Shown here in pieces: positions 44,923 through 53,070 of a DNA stretch of 64,000 bases (position 1 is its first letter; the number at the start of each line of letters is the position of its first letter). The notes below the pieces were generated by a model, which saw nothing but the letters and a program-made list of their open reading frames with translations, did not search any database and was not told where the DNA came from. The position numbers and the translations under genes were made by a program. The DNA is from Streptomyces sp. CA-278952 (GTDB lineage: Bacteria > Actinomycetota > Actinomycetes > Streptomycetales > Streptomycetaceae), in assembly GCF_028747205.1 (NCBI RefSeq), contig NZ_CP112880.1, positions 5,022,001 to 5,086,000 of the forward strand. The letters are read 5' to 3'.

Positions 44923-46611
44923 GTGCGGCCCGTAGGCAGCAAGTACCTGCTCGAGGAGCCGCTCGGACGCGGCGCCACGGGCACCGTCTGGCGAGCCCGC
45001 CAGCGGGAGACCGCGGGCGCCGAGGCAGCCGTCGCGGGTCAGCCCGGCGAGACCGTGGCCATCAAGGTCCTCAAGGAGGAGCTGGCCAACGACGCCGACG
45101 TCGTGATGCGGTTCCTGCGGGAGCGCTCCGTCCTGCTGCGGCTCACGCACCCCAACATCGTGCGCACCCGGGACCTCGTCGTCGAGGGCGATCTCCTCGC
45201 CCTGGTGATGGACCTGATCGACGGTCCCGACCTGCACCGCTACCTCCGCGAGAACGGCCCGCTCACCCCGGTCGCCGCTTCCCTGCTCACCGCGCAGATC
45301 GCGGACGCGCTCGCCGCCAGCCACGCCGACGGCGTCGTCCACCGCGACCTCAAGCCGGCCAACGTGCTGGTCGACGAGCGCGACGGTCGGATGCACCCGA
45401 TGCTCACCGACTTCGGCATCGCGCGCCTGGCCGACTCCCCGGGCCTGACCCGGACCCACGAGTTCGTCGGCACGCCCGCCTACGTGGCGCCGGAGTCCGC
45501 CGAAGGCCGCCCGCAGACCTCCGCCGTCGACATCTACGGCGCGGGCATCCTGCTGTACGAGCTGGTCACGGGCCGCCCGCCGTTCGCCGGGGGCACCGCC
45601 CTCGAAGTCCTGCACCGGCACCTCAGCGAGGAGCCCCGCCGCCCCTCCAACGTCCCGGCCCCGCTGTGGACGGTCATAGAGCGCTGCCTGAGCAAGGACC
45701 CGGACCGGCGGCCCAGCGCCGAGAACCTGGCCCGCGGTCTGCGTACGGTCGCCGCGGGCATCGGCGTCCACGCGAACTCCGCCCAGATCGCCGCCGCCGA
45801 AGGGGTGGGCGCCCTGCTCGCCCCCGACCCGGCGCCCACCGCCGTCCCGGACACCCCGGGCGCGGCCGATCCCACGCAGGTGCTGCCGAGCAACGCGGGC
45901 TCCTACGACCCCGCCGCGCCCACCAGCGTCTTCCAGCAGACCGGTGGCCCGGGCGGCCAGGGTGGCCAGGGCCCCGGCGGCGGCCACGCCGACCCGACCG
46001 CCGTCCTGCCGCCCGTGCCGCAGCGCCCCGACGGGCCGCCGCAGCCGGACGGGCCGCACCCCTGGCAGTCGCAGCTCCAGGCGGCCCGCGACCGCAACGA
46101 CCAGACCCAGGTCCAGTACCTCGACCCGAGCCAGGACCCGCTGCGCCGCCGCCCCCAGCGCCAGCAGCCGCAGCAGCCGCCCCATCAGCAGCAGCCGCCC
46201 CAGCGCCGTCAGCCGCCTCCGCAGCACCAGCAGTACCCGCCCCAGCAACACCAGCAGCAGCATCAGCCACAGCGCTACCAGCAGCCGCAGCAGCCCCAAC
46301 GGCAGCAGTACGCGCCCCCGCAGCCGCAGCAGCCCCAGCAGCCGGCCCCGCGACCGCCGCGCGAGCCGCGTCCCCCGAGGCAGCGCGGTGCCAACCCGAT
46401 GCGCATCCCCGGACTCGGCTGCCTCAAGGGCTGCCTGTTCACTGTGGTGCTCCTGATCGTCGCCGGCTGGCTCATCTGGGAGCTGACCCCGCTCCAGGAC
46501 TGGGTCGCCCAGGGCAAGGGCTACTGGGAAGCGATCGGTGACGCGATCGGCACGGTCACCGGCTGGGTCTCCGAGCTCGGAGACAGCACGGGCAGCTCGG
46601 GCGGGGCCTGA
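44923..46611 (+). CDS. pkaA: Membrane-anchored Ser/Thr protein kinase PkaA
   Basis: 562 residues. The kinase domain (about 8-270) has GRGATGTV (P-loop), Lys48 in VAIKVL, VVHRDLKPANVL with catalytic Asp142, and TDFGIARL with Asp163. A Pro/Gln-rich juxtamembrane region (about 300-500, very Gln-rich at 405-490) leads to a single helix CLFTVVLLIVAGWLIWEL (about 505-522) and a short extracytoplasmic tail without PASTA repeats. The GTG at 44923 follows GGGAG at correct spacing; the ATG at 44918 is out of frame. As I recall, S. coelicolor pkaA and pkaB are the adjacent homologues. A terminator-like hairpin separates it from pkaB. Confidence 0.94.
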   Translation: MRPVGSKYLLEEPLGRGATGTVWRARQRETAGAEAAVAGQPGETVAIKVLKEELANDADVVMRFLRERSVLLRLTHPNIVRTRDLVVEGDLLALVMDLIDGPDLHRYLRENGPLTPVAASLLTAQIADALAASHADGVVHRDLKPANVLVDERDGRMHPMLTDFGIARLADSPGLTRTHEFVGTPAYVAPESAEGRPQTSAVDIYGAGILLYELVTGRPPFAGGTALEVLHRHLSEEPRRPSNVPAPLWTVIERCLSKDPDRRPSAENLARGLRTVAAGIGVHANSAQIAAAEGVGALLAPDPAPTAVPDTPGAADPTQVLPSNAGSYDPAAPTSVFQQTGGPGGQGGQGPGGGHADPTAVLPPVPQRPDGPPQPDGPHPWQSQLQAARDRNDQTQVQYLDPSQDPLRRRPQRQQPQQPPHQQQPPQRRQPPPQHQQYPPQQHQQQHQPQRYQQPQQPQRQQYAPPQPQQPQQPAPRPPREPRPPRQRGANPMRIPGLGCLKGCLFTVVLLIVAGWLIWELTPLQDWVAQGKGYWEAIGDAIGTVTGWVSELGDSTGSSGGA

Positions 46612-46756
46612 CCCGAAACCGCCGGGCGACGCCCGACGCGTAACGGTCGAGCGGCACCCGACGCGTAACGGTCGGGCCAGGCCCGTACCGTCGGGCGGGA
46701 CCCGGCCGACGGTACGGGCGCGGCCCGACAAGACCCGTAATCCTGTCCCTTTGTCG

Positions 46757-46787
46757 ACTTCTCCGGGCCTATTCGGCCCGGAGAAGT
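46757..46787 (+). terminator. Hairpin between pkaA and pkaB
   Basis: Perfect 13-bp arms ACTTCTCCGGGCC (46757-46769) and GGCCCGGAGAAGT (46775-46787) around TATTC. The 46612-46756 stretch before it holds imperfect copies of GACGCGTAACGGTCG and GTACCGTCGGGCGGG. It probably terminates pkaA, leaving pkaB its own promoter. Confidence 0.75.
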
Positions 46788-46878
46788 GAAGGTCGGTGCC
46801 CTCCAGGGCACGTGACACCCCGAACGCCGCGTAACTTTGTCGACCGGGGGTCCACCGCCAGCCGCTGAGGGAGCAGTC

Positions 46879-48126
46879 TTGGCACGGAATATCGGCAGCC
46901 GGTACACGGCCCACCAGATCCTGGGGCGCGGCAGCGCCGGCACGGTATGGCTCGGCGAAGGGCCCGAGGGCCCGGTCGCCATCAAGCTGCTCCGTGAGGA
47001 CCTCGCGTCCGACCAGGAGCTCGTGGGCCGCTTCGTGCAGGAGCGCACAGCCCTGCTCGGACTCGTCCACCCGCACGTGGTCGCCGTCCGGGACCTCGTC
47101 GTGGACGGCAACGACCTGGCCCTGGTCATGACCCTCGTCCGCGGCACCGACCTGCGCACCCGCCTCGACCGCGAACGCCGCCTCGCCCCCGAGGCCGCCG
47201 CCGCGATCATCGCGGATGTCGCCGACGGGCTCGCCGCCGCGCACAAGGCCCACGTGGTCCACCGGGACGTCAAGCCGGAGAACATCCTGCTCGACATGGA
47301 GGGCCCGCTCGGCCCCGGCGGCGCGCACCCGGCCCTGCTCACCGACTTCGGCGTCGCCAAGCTGATCGACACCCCGCGCCGCACGAAGGCCACGAAGATC
47401 ATCGGTACACCGGACTACCTGGCCCCCGAGATCGTCGAGGGCCTCCCGCCGCGCGCCGCCGTCGACATCTACGCCCTGGCGACCGTGCTCTACGAGCTGC
47501 TCGCCGGATTCACGCCCTTCGGCGGCGGCCACCCCGGCGCGGTCCTGCGCCGCCACGTCACCGAGACCGTCGTCCCGCTCCCCGGAATTCCCGAGGAGCT
47601 CTGGCAGCTCCTGGTCCAGTGCCTGGCCAAGGCCCCCGCCTCCCGGCTGCGCGCCTCCGAGCTCGCCGTACGGCTGCGCGACCTGCTGCCCCTGCTGGCG
47701 GGGATACCCCCGCTGGACGTGGACGAGCCGGGCCCCGAGGAGAGCGACCAGCAGCCCGCCGCCTACGACGAGCAGCAGTACACCCCGGCCTCCGAGGAGC
47801 CCCGCCGCCGCGGCGCGGTCCCGCTGGTGCCCGGCTCCGCTCCCGACTCCAACCGGGACACCCACACGAGCATGCGCGTCCCCGCCCCCGACGAGCTGGC
47901 GGGCGGCCCCCTCGGGACGGCCCGCGCCCCCCGCGCCCCGGGCCGGCCCCGGCCCGGCTCCGCCCGCAACAAGGCGGCGGCCGTCCGCAAGCGCCGCATC
48001 ACCCTCGGTGTCGCCGCCCTCGCCCTCTGTGCGGCCGTCGTGGTCGGCGGCCTGCTGGCCGGCGGCGACGGCGACGGGGGCCCGGCGCCCCAGGACAGCG
48101 AGAACTCGGCGCCGGCGACCCCGTAG
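46879..48126 (+). CDS. pkaB: Membrane-anchored Ser/Thr protein kinase PkaB
   Basis: 415 residues from a TTG at 46879, chosen because GAGGGAG lies 6 bases upstream and the next residues ([24 protein letters not shown]) match the kinase start; a TTG at 46837 has no ribosome site. Kinase domain about 8-270: Lys36, [10 protein letters not shown] with Asp130, and TDFGVAKL with Asp156. A Pro-rich linker leads to a basic patch and one membrane helix [20 protein letters not shown] (about 376-395), then a short tail. Being next to PkaA and the FHA protein gene, it probably shares substrates with them. Confidence 0.93.
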   Translation: MARNIGSRYTAHQILGRGSAGTVWLGEGPEGPVAIKLLREDLASDQELVGRFVQERTALLGLVHPHVVAVRDLVVDGNDLALVMTLVRGTDLRTRLDRERRLAPEAAAAIIADVADGLAAAHKAHVVHRDVKPENILLDMEGPLGPGGAHPALLTDFGVAKLIDTPRRTKATKIIGTPDYLAPEIVEGLPPRAAVDIYALATVLYELLAGFTPFGGGHPGAVLRRHVTETVVPLPGIPEELWQLLVQCLAKAPASRLRASELAVRLRDLLPLLAGIPPLDVDEPGPEESDQQPAAYDEQQYTPASEEPRRRGAVPLVPGSAPDSNRDTHTSMRVPAPDELAGGPLGTARAPRAPGRPRPGSARNKAAAVRKRRITLGVAALALCAAVVVGGLLAGGDGDGGPAPQDSENSAPATP

Positions 48127-48167
48127 GAGATGTCGGAAGCCCTTGGCAGAGGCTCCGGGAACCCCGC

Positions 48168-48208
48168 GCCCTCGCCGGGGACCGGCATCCGGTTTTCCGG
48201 GCGAGGGC
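48168..48208 (+). terminator. Nested hairpin between pkaB and prfB
   Basis: Outer arms GCCCTCGCC (48168-48176) and GGCGAGGGC (48200-48208) enclose a smaller ACCGG-CAT-CCGGT hairpin. It lies 33 bases before the prfB start and 41 after the pkaB stop, so it may be the pkaB terminator or a prfB leader structure. Confidence 0.6.
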
Positions 48209-48241
48209 AAGCTTCATCCGCCCAGCCGTTACGCTGGACCC

Positions 48242-49348
48242 GTGGCAGTCGTCGATATTTCCGAAGAGCTGAAGTCCCTCTCCTCGACCATGGGGTCGAT
48301 CGAGGCCGTCCTGGACCTGGATGCGCTGAGGGCGGACATCGCCGCGCTCGAGGAGCAGGCTGCGGCGCCGTCCCTGTGGGACGACCCGGAGGCGGCCCAG
48401 AAAATCACCAGCAAGCTTTCCCACCTCCAGGCCGAGGTCCGCAAGGCCGAGACCCTGCGCGGCCGCATCGACGACCTCGAAGTCCTCTTCGAGCTCGCCG
48501 CGGACGAGAGCGACGCCGACGCCCAGGCGGAGGCCGAGACCGAGCTGGAGTCGGTGAAGAAGGCGCTGGACGAGATGGAGGTCCGCACGCTCCTCTCCGG
48601 CGAGTACGACGCGCGCGAGGCCCTGGTGACCATCCGGGCCGAGGCCGGCGGCGTCGACGCCGCCGACTTCGCCGAGAAGCTCCAGCGCATGTACATCCGC
48701 TGGGCCGAGCGGCACAACTACAAGACCGAGGTCTACGAGACCGCGTACGCGGAAGAGGCCGGCATCAAGTCGACCACCTTCGTCGTCCAGGTTCCGTACG
48801 CCTACGGCACGCTCTCCGTCGAGCAGGGCACCCACCGCCTGGTCCGCATCTCGCCCTTCGACAACCAGGGCCGCCGCCAGACGTCGTTCGCGGGCGTCGA
48901 GGTGCTCCCGGTCGTCGAGCAGACCGACCACATCGAGATCGACGAGTCCGAGCTGCGCGTGGACGTGTACCGCTCCTCGGGCCCTGGCGGACAGGGCGTC
49001 AACACCACGGACTCCGCGGTCCGTCTGACCCACCTGCCCTCCGGCATCGTCGTCTCCTGCCAGAACGAACGCTCGCAGATCCAGAACAAGGCGTCCGCGA
49101 TGAACGTCCTCCAGGCGAAGCTCCTTGAGCGCCGCCGCCAGGAGGAGCAGGCGAAGATGAACGCGCTCAAGGGCGACGGCGGCAACTCCTGGGGCAACCA
49201 GATGCGTTCGTACGTCCTGCACCCGTACCAGATGGTCAAGGACCTGCGTACGGATTTCGAGATGGGCAACCCCGAAGCGGTCTTCAACGGCGAGATCGAC
49301 GGCTTCGTTGAGGCGGGCATCCGCTGGCGCAAGCAGAGCGAGAAGTAA
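48242..49348 (+). CDS. prfB: Peptide chain release factor 2
   Basis: 368 residues. The class is fixed by the SPF tripeptide at 204-206 ([12 protein letters not shown]), which reads UGA and UAA, and the GGQ motif at about 249-251 ([18 protein letters not shown]), which triggers hydrolysis in the peptidyl transferase centre. The frame is continuous from the GTG at 48242, so the programmed +1 frameshift that autoregulates prfB in E. coli is absent. A terminator with a GNRA-type loop follows. It is on the same strand as pkaB but likely separate. Confidence 0.97.
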   Translation: MAVVDISEELKSLSSTMGSIEAVLDLDALRADIAALEEQAAAPSLWDDPEAAQKITSKLSHLQAEVRKAETLRGRIDDLEVLFELAADESDADAQAEAETELESVKKALDEMEVRTLLSGEYDAREALVTIRAEAGGVDAADFAEKLQRMYIRWAERHNYKTEVYETAYAEEAGIKSTTFVVQVPYAYGTLSVEQGTHRLVRISPFDNQGRRQTSFAGVEVLPVVEQTDHIEIDESELRVDVYRSSGPGGQGVNTTDSAVRLTHLPSGIVVSCQNERSQIQNKASAMNVLQAKLLERRRQEEQAKMNALKGDGGNSWGNQMRSYVLHPYQMVKDLRTDFEMGNPEAVFNGEIDGFVEAGIRWRKQSEK

Positions 49349-49368
49349 CCTCGGCGGTACGGAGGTTG

Positions 49369-49394
49369 GGCCCGGACAGGCAACTGTCCGGGCC
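49369..49394 (+). terminator. Terminator after prfB
   Basis: Perfect 11-bp stem GGCCCGGACAG/CTGTCCGGGCC with a stable GCAA tetraloop, followed by TT. It lies 20 bases after the prfB stop. Confidence 0.88.
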
Positions 49395-49677
49395 TTCCTG
49401 CGTTGCGGAGGGCCTGTGCCCGATGCGTCACAGTCCGGCTTCCGAATAACCGTCAAGAACCCCCATATGGGTGCCTAGCGCACGGAACGGCCTTGACGTA
49501 GTCCTTAACTCTGGCCAGGGTGCTAGAGCAGCATGCGTATGTCTGGGACGGGTGTGAACCGGGGGGCTGGCGGGGTGACCACGACACGACGTGGCCCTGC
49601 CGAGGCGATTCCCCGCAGGGCCGCGACCCGCATATGGCTGCTCCAATGACGAGATCGGCTACTGGGGGTAGCAACAC
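49395..49677 (+). other. Non-coding region before the LAETG surface protein gene
   Basis: Together with the prfB terminator this makes 329 bp without a gene. It contains an inverted repeat GGCCCTGC (49593-49600) and GCAGGGCC (49615-49622) about 55 bp before the start codon, which could be a leader hairpin, and TTGACG at about 49492-49497 as a possible -35 without a clear -10. The ribosome site of the next gene is weak (GGGGGT). Confidence 0.4.
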
Positions 49678-50673
49678 ATGACGAAGAAGACGCGTATGCG
49701 CGTCGCGCGGATCGCCGCCGGCGCGGTTATCGCCGCGGGTGCCTCGCTGACCGCGGCCGGTGCGGCGCAGGCGCTGAATGGTCCGGACGAGACCCCGATC
49801 ACCACCCTGGACAGTCCCGGCGGTGGCCTCATCGAGGGCACCACCGAGGGCGGCGACCCGGGCGGCGTCGACGCGGGCGCCGACGGCGGTGCTGCTGACG
49901 GCGGTGCTGACGGTGGCGTTGACGGCGGTGCTGACGGTGGCGTCGATGGCGGTGCCGATGGTGGCGTTGACGGCGGTGCCGATGGTGGCGTCGATGGCGG
50001 TGCTGACGGTGGCGTTGACGGCGGTGCCGATGGCGGTGCTGACGGTGGCGTCGATGGCGGTGCTGACGGTGGCGTTGACGGCGGTGCCGATGGCGGTGCT
50101 GACGGTGGCGTCGATGGCGGTGCCGATGGTGGCGTCGATGGCGGTGCTGACGGCGGTGCTGACGGTGGCGTTGACGGCGGTGCCGATGGTGGCGTTGACG
50201 GCGGCTCCGGTAACAACGGTGGCTCCGGTAACAACGGTGGCTCGGGCAACAACGGTGGTTCGGGCAACAACGGTGGCTCCGGTAACAACGGCGCCTCCGG
50301 TAACAGCGGCGGCGACCAGGGTGGCACCAGCACCTCCGGCGGCTCCTCCGACGGTGGCTCTTCCAACGGTGGCTCTTCCAACGGCGGCTCCACGAGCGGC
50401 GGCGGCGGTTCGGCGACCGGCGGCGGTTCCACCACCGGTGGCGACGACGCCGGCTGCACCGTCGACCTCGACGGCGCCGAGTGCACCGACAACACGGACA
50501 CCGACAGCGTCGGCAACAAGCCGGTCGAGCAGAGCAAGGGCAAGGAAGAGCTCGCCGAGACCGGTGCGGCCGAGACGACCTTCCTGGTCATCGGCGCCGC
50601 GACGATGATCGCGGGCGGCATCGGCTTCCGTATCCTGCCCCGCCTGGTCGGCGGCGGTCGCACGGTCGCCTAG
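49678..50673 (+). CDS. LAETG-type sortase-anchored surface protein with GADG/GVDG repeats
   Basis: 331 residues. Signal peptide 1-32 (basic MTKKTRMRVAR, hydrophobic core, cleavage after AQA). Mature N-terminus to about 60, then about 28 GADG or GVDG tetrapeptides (about 65-178), then GSGNN repeats (about 179-210), a Ser/Gly-rich stretch and a short segment with two cysteines (GCTVDLDGAECTD). The sorting signal is LAETG (292-296), a helix FLVIGAATMIAGGIGF and a basic tail. LAxTG is read by class E sortases in Streptomyces, so the protein is probably linked to peptidoglycan. The Asp-rich repeats may bind cations; this is inference. Confidence 0.9.
   Translation: MTKKTRMRVARIAAGAVIAAGASLTAAGAAQALNGPDETPITTLDSPGGGLIEGTTEGGDPGGVDAGADGGAADGGADGGVDGGADGGVDGGADGGVDGGADGGVDGGADGGVDGGADGGADGGVDGGADGGVDGGADGGADGGVDGGADGGVDGGADGGADGGVDGGADGGVDGGSGNNGGSGNNGGSGNNGGSGNNGGSGNNGASGNSGGDQGGTSTSGGSSDGGSSNGGSSNGGSTSGGGGSATGGGSTTGGDDAGCTVDLDGAECTDNTDTDSVGNKPVEQSKGKEELAETGAAETTFLVIGAATMIAGGIGFRILPRLVGGGRTVA
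49885..50205 (+). repeat. In-frame 12-bp tandem repeats of the surface protein
   Basis: Alternating units of the type GGCGGTGCTGAC and GGTGGCGTCGAT run for about 320 bp, with larger blocks (24-60 bp) repeated exactly, for example around 50035-50105. Codon choices are shared between copies, as expected for recent duplication. Confidence 0.93.
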
Positions 50674-50745
50674 GTCCGTAGCGGACCGTACCGACGCGTA
50701 GCGGGCGTGCATCAGCCCCCGGCGCGGCGGCGCGGCACAGCAGAA

Positions 50746-50787
50746 AGAAGGGCCCGGGAGGGCGTACGACGCCTCCCGGGCCCTTCT
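50746..50787. terminator. Bidirectional terminator after the surface protein gene
   Basis: A 16-bp stem (50746-50761 with 50772-50787, AGAAGGGCCC.../...GGGCCCTTCT) continues with three further pairs past one bulged G, closing an ACG loop. It serves the surface protein gene and perhaps the convergent small gene at 50881. Confidence 0.88.
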
Positions 50788-50880
50788 GCGTGCCCGAACC
50801 GCTCAGGCGGCCGTACGCATACGTCTGTCGGCCCCGGAGGGGCTATGAGGGGCGGCCCCGGAGAGCCGCGCGGGGTCGGA

Positions 50881-51081
50881 TCAGGCCGCTTGGTGCGCCA
50901 GCAGCGCGAGCGCGGTCAGCAGCACCACCATCAGGGCGATCAGCATGGCCGGGCTCATCCCGGCCAGCGGGCCCTGGCCCTGCTCCTCCAGCATCTGCTG
51001 CCGCACGGCACGGCAGACACGGCAGCGGCCCTCGGTGACGGGGGACGCGCAGTTCGCGCACACCAGTCGGTCATAGGTCAT
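50881..51081 (-). CDS. Small zinc-ribbon membrane protein
   Basis: 66 residues. The N-terminal half has two Cys pairs, CANC and CRVC, nine residues apart, a probable zinc ribbon. The C-terminal half is a single hydrophobic helix MLIALMVVLLTALALLA ending close to the C-terminus, with an amphipathic QQMLEEQGQGPLAGM between. The ATG at 51081 has GGAGGA 6 bases upstream, better than the ATG at 51087. It is divergent from ftsE. I do not recognise the family; the zinc ribbon is predicted to be cytoplasmic given the flanking charges. Confidence 0.75.
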   Translation of the reverse strand: MTYDRLVCANCASPVTEGRCRVCRAVRQQMLEEQGQGPLAGMSPAMLIALMVVLLTALALLAHQAA

Positions 51082-51340
51082 GCGCATTCCTCCTCCCGCG
51101 CGGCGGAGCCGCTTGCTGCTTTCTCTCCGCACAACGCTCACGGAAACGCAACCGTTCCCCCCACCACTGTGCCAGCTCGCGACGATTTCGGCGCGGCCCG
51201 CCGGTCAAGGTCCGGCACGACCCGTTTCGTTCCAGGGGGTGATCCGCCATAAAACGCCCATTGCCGGACGCCGCCTGCACGCGTGAGCCCGGTTCGCGTA
51301 TGGTCACGCTCACCTACTCCCGGCCGACCGTGGTGCATCC

Positions 51341-52030
51341 GTGATCCGATTCGACAACGTCTCCAAGACCTACCCGAAGCAGACCCGACCGGCTCTGCGC
51401 GATGTCTCGTTGGACATCGAGAAGGGTGAGTTCGTCTTCCTGGTGGGGTCCTCCGGCTCCGGCAAGTCGACCTTCATGCGACTGATCCTGCGCGAGGAGC
51501 GCGCCAGCACGGGCATGGTCCATGTGCTCGGCAAGGATCTCGCGCGGCTGTCCAACTGGAAGGTGCCGCAGATGCGCCGCCAGCTGGGGACGGTCTTCCA
51601 GGACTTCCGCCTGCTGCCCAACAAGACGGTCGCGGAGAACGTGGCCTTCGCGCAGGAGGTCATCGGCAAGCCCCGCGGCGAGATCCGCAAGGCCGTGCCC
51701 CAGGTCCTCGACCTCGTCGGCCTCGGCGGCAAGGAGGAGCGGATGCCCGGTGAGCTCTCCGGTGGTGAGCAGCAGCGCGTGGCCATCGCCCGTGCCTTCG
51801 TGAACCGCCCCATGCTGCTGATCGCGGACGAGCCGACCGGCAACCTCGACCCGCAGACCTCCGTCGGCATCATGAAGCTGCTGGACCGGATCAACCGGAC
51901 CGGCACCACCGTGATCATGGCGACCCACGACCAGAACATCGTCGACCAGATGCGCAAGCGCGTCATCGAGCTCGAGCAGGGCCGTCTCGTACGCGACCAG
52001 GCACGCGGCGTCTACGGCTACCAGCACTGA
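51341..52030 (+). CDS. ftsE: Cell division ABC ATPase FtsE
   Basis: 229 residues. Walker [10 protein letters not shown] (about 36-44), Q-loop [13 protein letters not shown], signature [14 protein letters not shown], Walker [14 protein letters not shown] and H-loop MATHDQ are all intact. FtsE with FtsX couples cytosolic ATP use to activation of peptidoglycan hydrolases outside the membrane. GTG start with [19 protein letters not shown], matching other FtsE proteins. ftsX follows after 54 bp. Confidence 0.97.
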   Translation: MIRFDNVSKTYPKQTRPALRDVSLDIEKGEFVFLVGSSGSGKSTFMRLILREERASTGMVHVLGKDLARLSNWKVPQMRRQLGTVFQDFRLLPNKTVAENVAFAQEVIGKPRGEIRKAVPQVLDLVGLGGKEERMPGELSGGEQQRVAIARAFVNRPMLLIADEPTGNLDPQTSVGIMKLLDRINRTGTTVIMATHDQNIVDQMRKRVIELEQGRLVRDQARGVYGYQH

Positions 52031-52084
52031 CCGAGGGGCTCCGGCCCCTCGTGCATTTCGAGCATCGAGTACTGAAAGGACGCC

Positions 52085-53002
52085 ATGCGCGCCCAGTTCG
52101 TCCTGTCGGAGATCGGCGTCGGTCTCCGCCGCAACCTCACGATGACCTTCGCGGTCGTGGTCTCCGTCGCCCTCTCGCTCGCCCTGTTCGGCGGTGCGCT
52201 GCTGATGCGCGAGCAGGTCAGCACGATGAAGGACTACTGGTACGACAAGGTCAACGTCTCGATCTTCCTCTGCAACAAGAACGACGCCAAGGACATGCCC
52301 AAGTGCGCCAAGGGGGCTGTCACCAAGGAGCAGAAGGACCAGATCAAGGTCGACCTGGAGAAGATGGACGCCGTCGAGACGGTCCACTTCGAGACGGTCG
52401 ACGAGGCGTACAAGCACTACCAGGAGCAGTTCGGCGACTCCCCGATGGCGGGCAACATCACGCCCGACCAGATGCAGGAGTCCTTCCGGGTCAAGCTGGA
52501 CGACCCGCAGAAGTACAAGGTCGTCGCGACGGCCTTCGCCGGGCGGGACGGGGTGCAGTCCGTCCAGGACCAGCGGTCCATCCTGGACCAGCTCTTCGAG
52601 CTGATGAACGGCATGAACGCCGTCGCGGTCTACGTGATGATCCTGATGCTGGTCATCGCGCTGATCCTGATCGTCAACACCGTGCGCGTCTCCGCGTTCA
52701 GCCGGAGACGTGAAACGGGCATCATGCGCCTCGTCGGAGCCTCCGGCTTCTACATCCAGGCCCCCTTCATCATGGAGGCGGCCGTCGCCGGCCTGATCGG
52801 CGGCGTGCTGGCCTGCGCCATGCTGCTCGGCGGACGGTACTTCCTGATCGACGGCGGCCTCGCGCTCCAGGAGAAGCTGAACCTGATCAACTTCATCGGC
52901 TGGGACGCTGTCCTCACCAAGCTCCCGCTGGTGCTCGCGATCGGTCTGCTGATGCCCGCCATCGCCGCTCTGTTCGCGCTGCGCAAGTACCTGAAGGTGT
53001 GA
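52085..53002 (+). CDS. ftsX: Cell division membrane protein FtsX
   Basis: 305 residues with four membrane helices: TMTFAVVVSVALSLALFGGA (about 20-40), VYVMILMLVIALILIVNTV (about 180-200), FIMEAAVAGLIGGVLACAML and LPLVLAIGLLMPAIAALFAL. The large extracytoplasmic domain (about 45-175) between helices 1 and 2 contains two cysteines (FLCNKNDAKDMPKCAKG), as in the mycobacterial protein that contacts RipC. AAAGGA precedes the ATG. A strong terminator follows. Confidence 0.96.
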   Translation: MRAQFVLSEIGVGLRRNLTMTFAVVVSVALSLALFGGALLMREQVSTMKDYWYDKVNVSIFLCNKNDAKDMPKCAKGAVTKEQKDQIKVDLEKMDAVETVHFETVDEAYKHYQEQFGDSPMAGNITPDQMQESFRVKLDDPQKYKVVATAFAGRDGVQSVQDQRSILDQLFELMNGMNAVAVYVMILMLVIALILIVNTVRVSAFSRRRETGIMRLVGASGFYIQAPFIMEAAVAGLIGGVLACAMLLGGRYFLIDGGLALQEKLNLINFIGWDAVLTKLPLVLAIGLLMPAIAALFALRKYLKV

Positions 53003-53011
53003 CATGTGCCC

Positions 53012-53047
53012 CCTGGGGCGCGCGGGCGAGTGCCCGTGCGCCCCAGG
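53012..53047 (+). terminator. Terminator after ftsX
   Basis: Arms 53012-53027 and 53032-53047 pair over 16 positions (CCTGGGGCGC outer arm, one GU pair) with a GAGT loop, 9 bases after the ftsX stop. The S41 protease gene starts 23 bases later. Confidence 0.85.
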
Positions 53048-53070
53048 AGGCTTGTCCTAGACTCGGCGCC

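Noticed and set aside
48242..48330. Programmed frameshift site in prfB
   Set aside because: The reading frame is continuous from the GTG start, with no in-frame UGA and no slippery CUUUGA.
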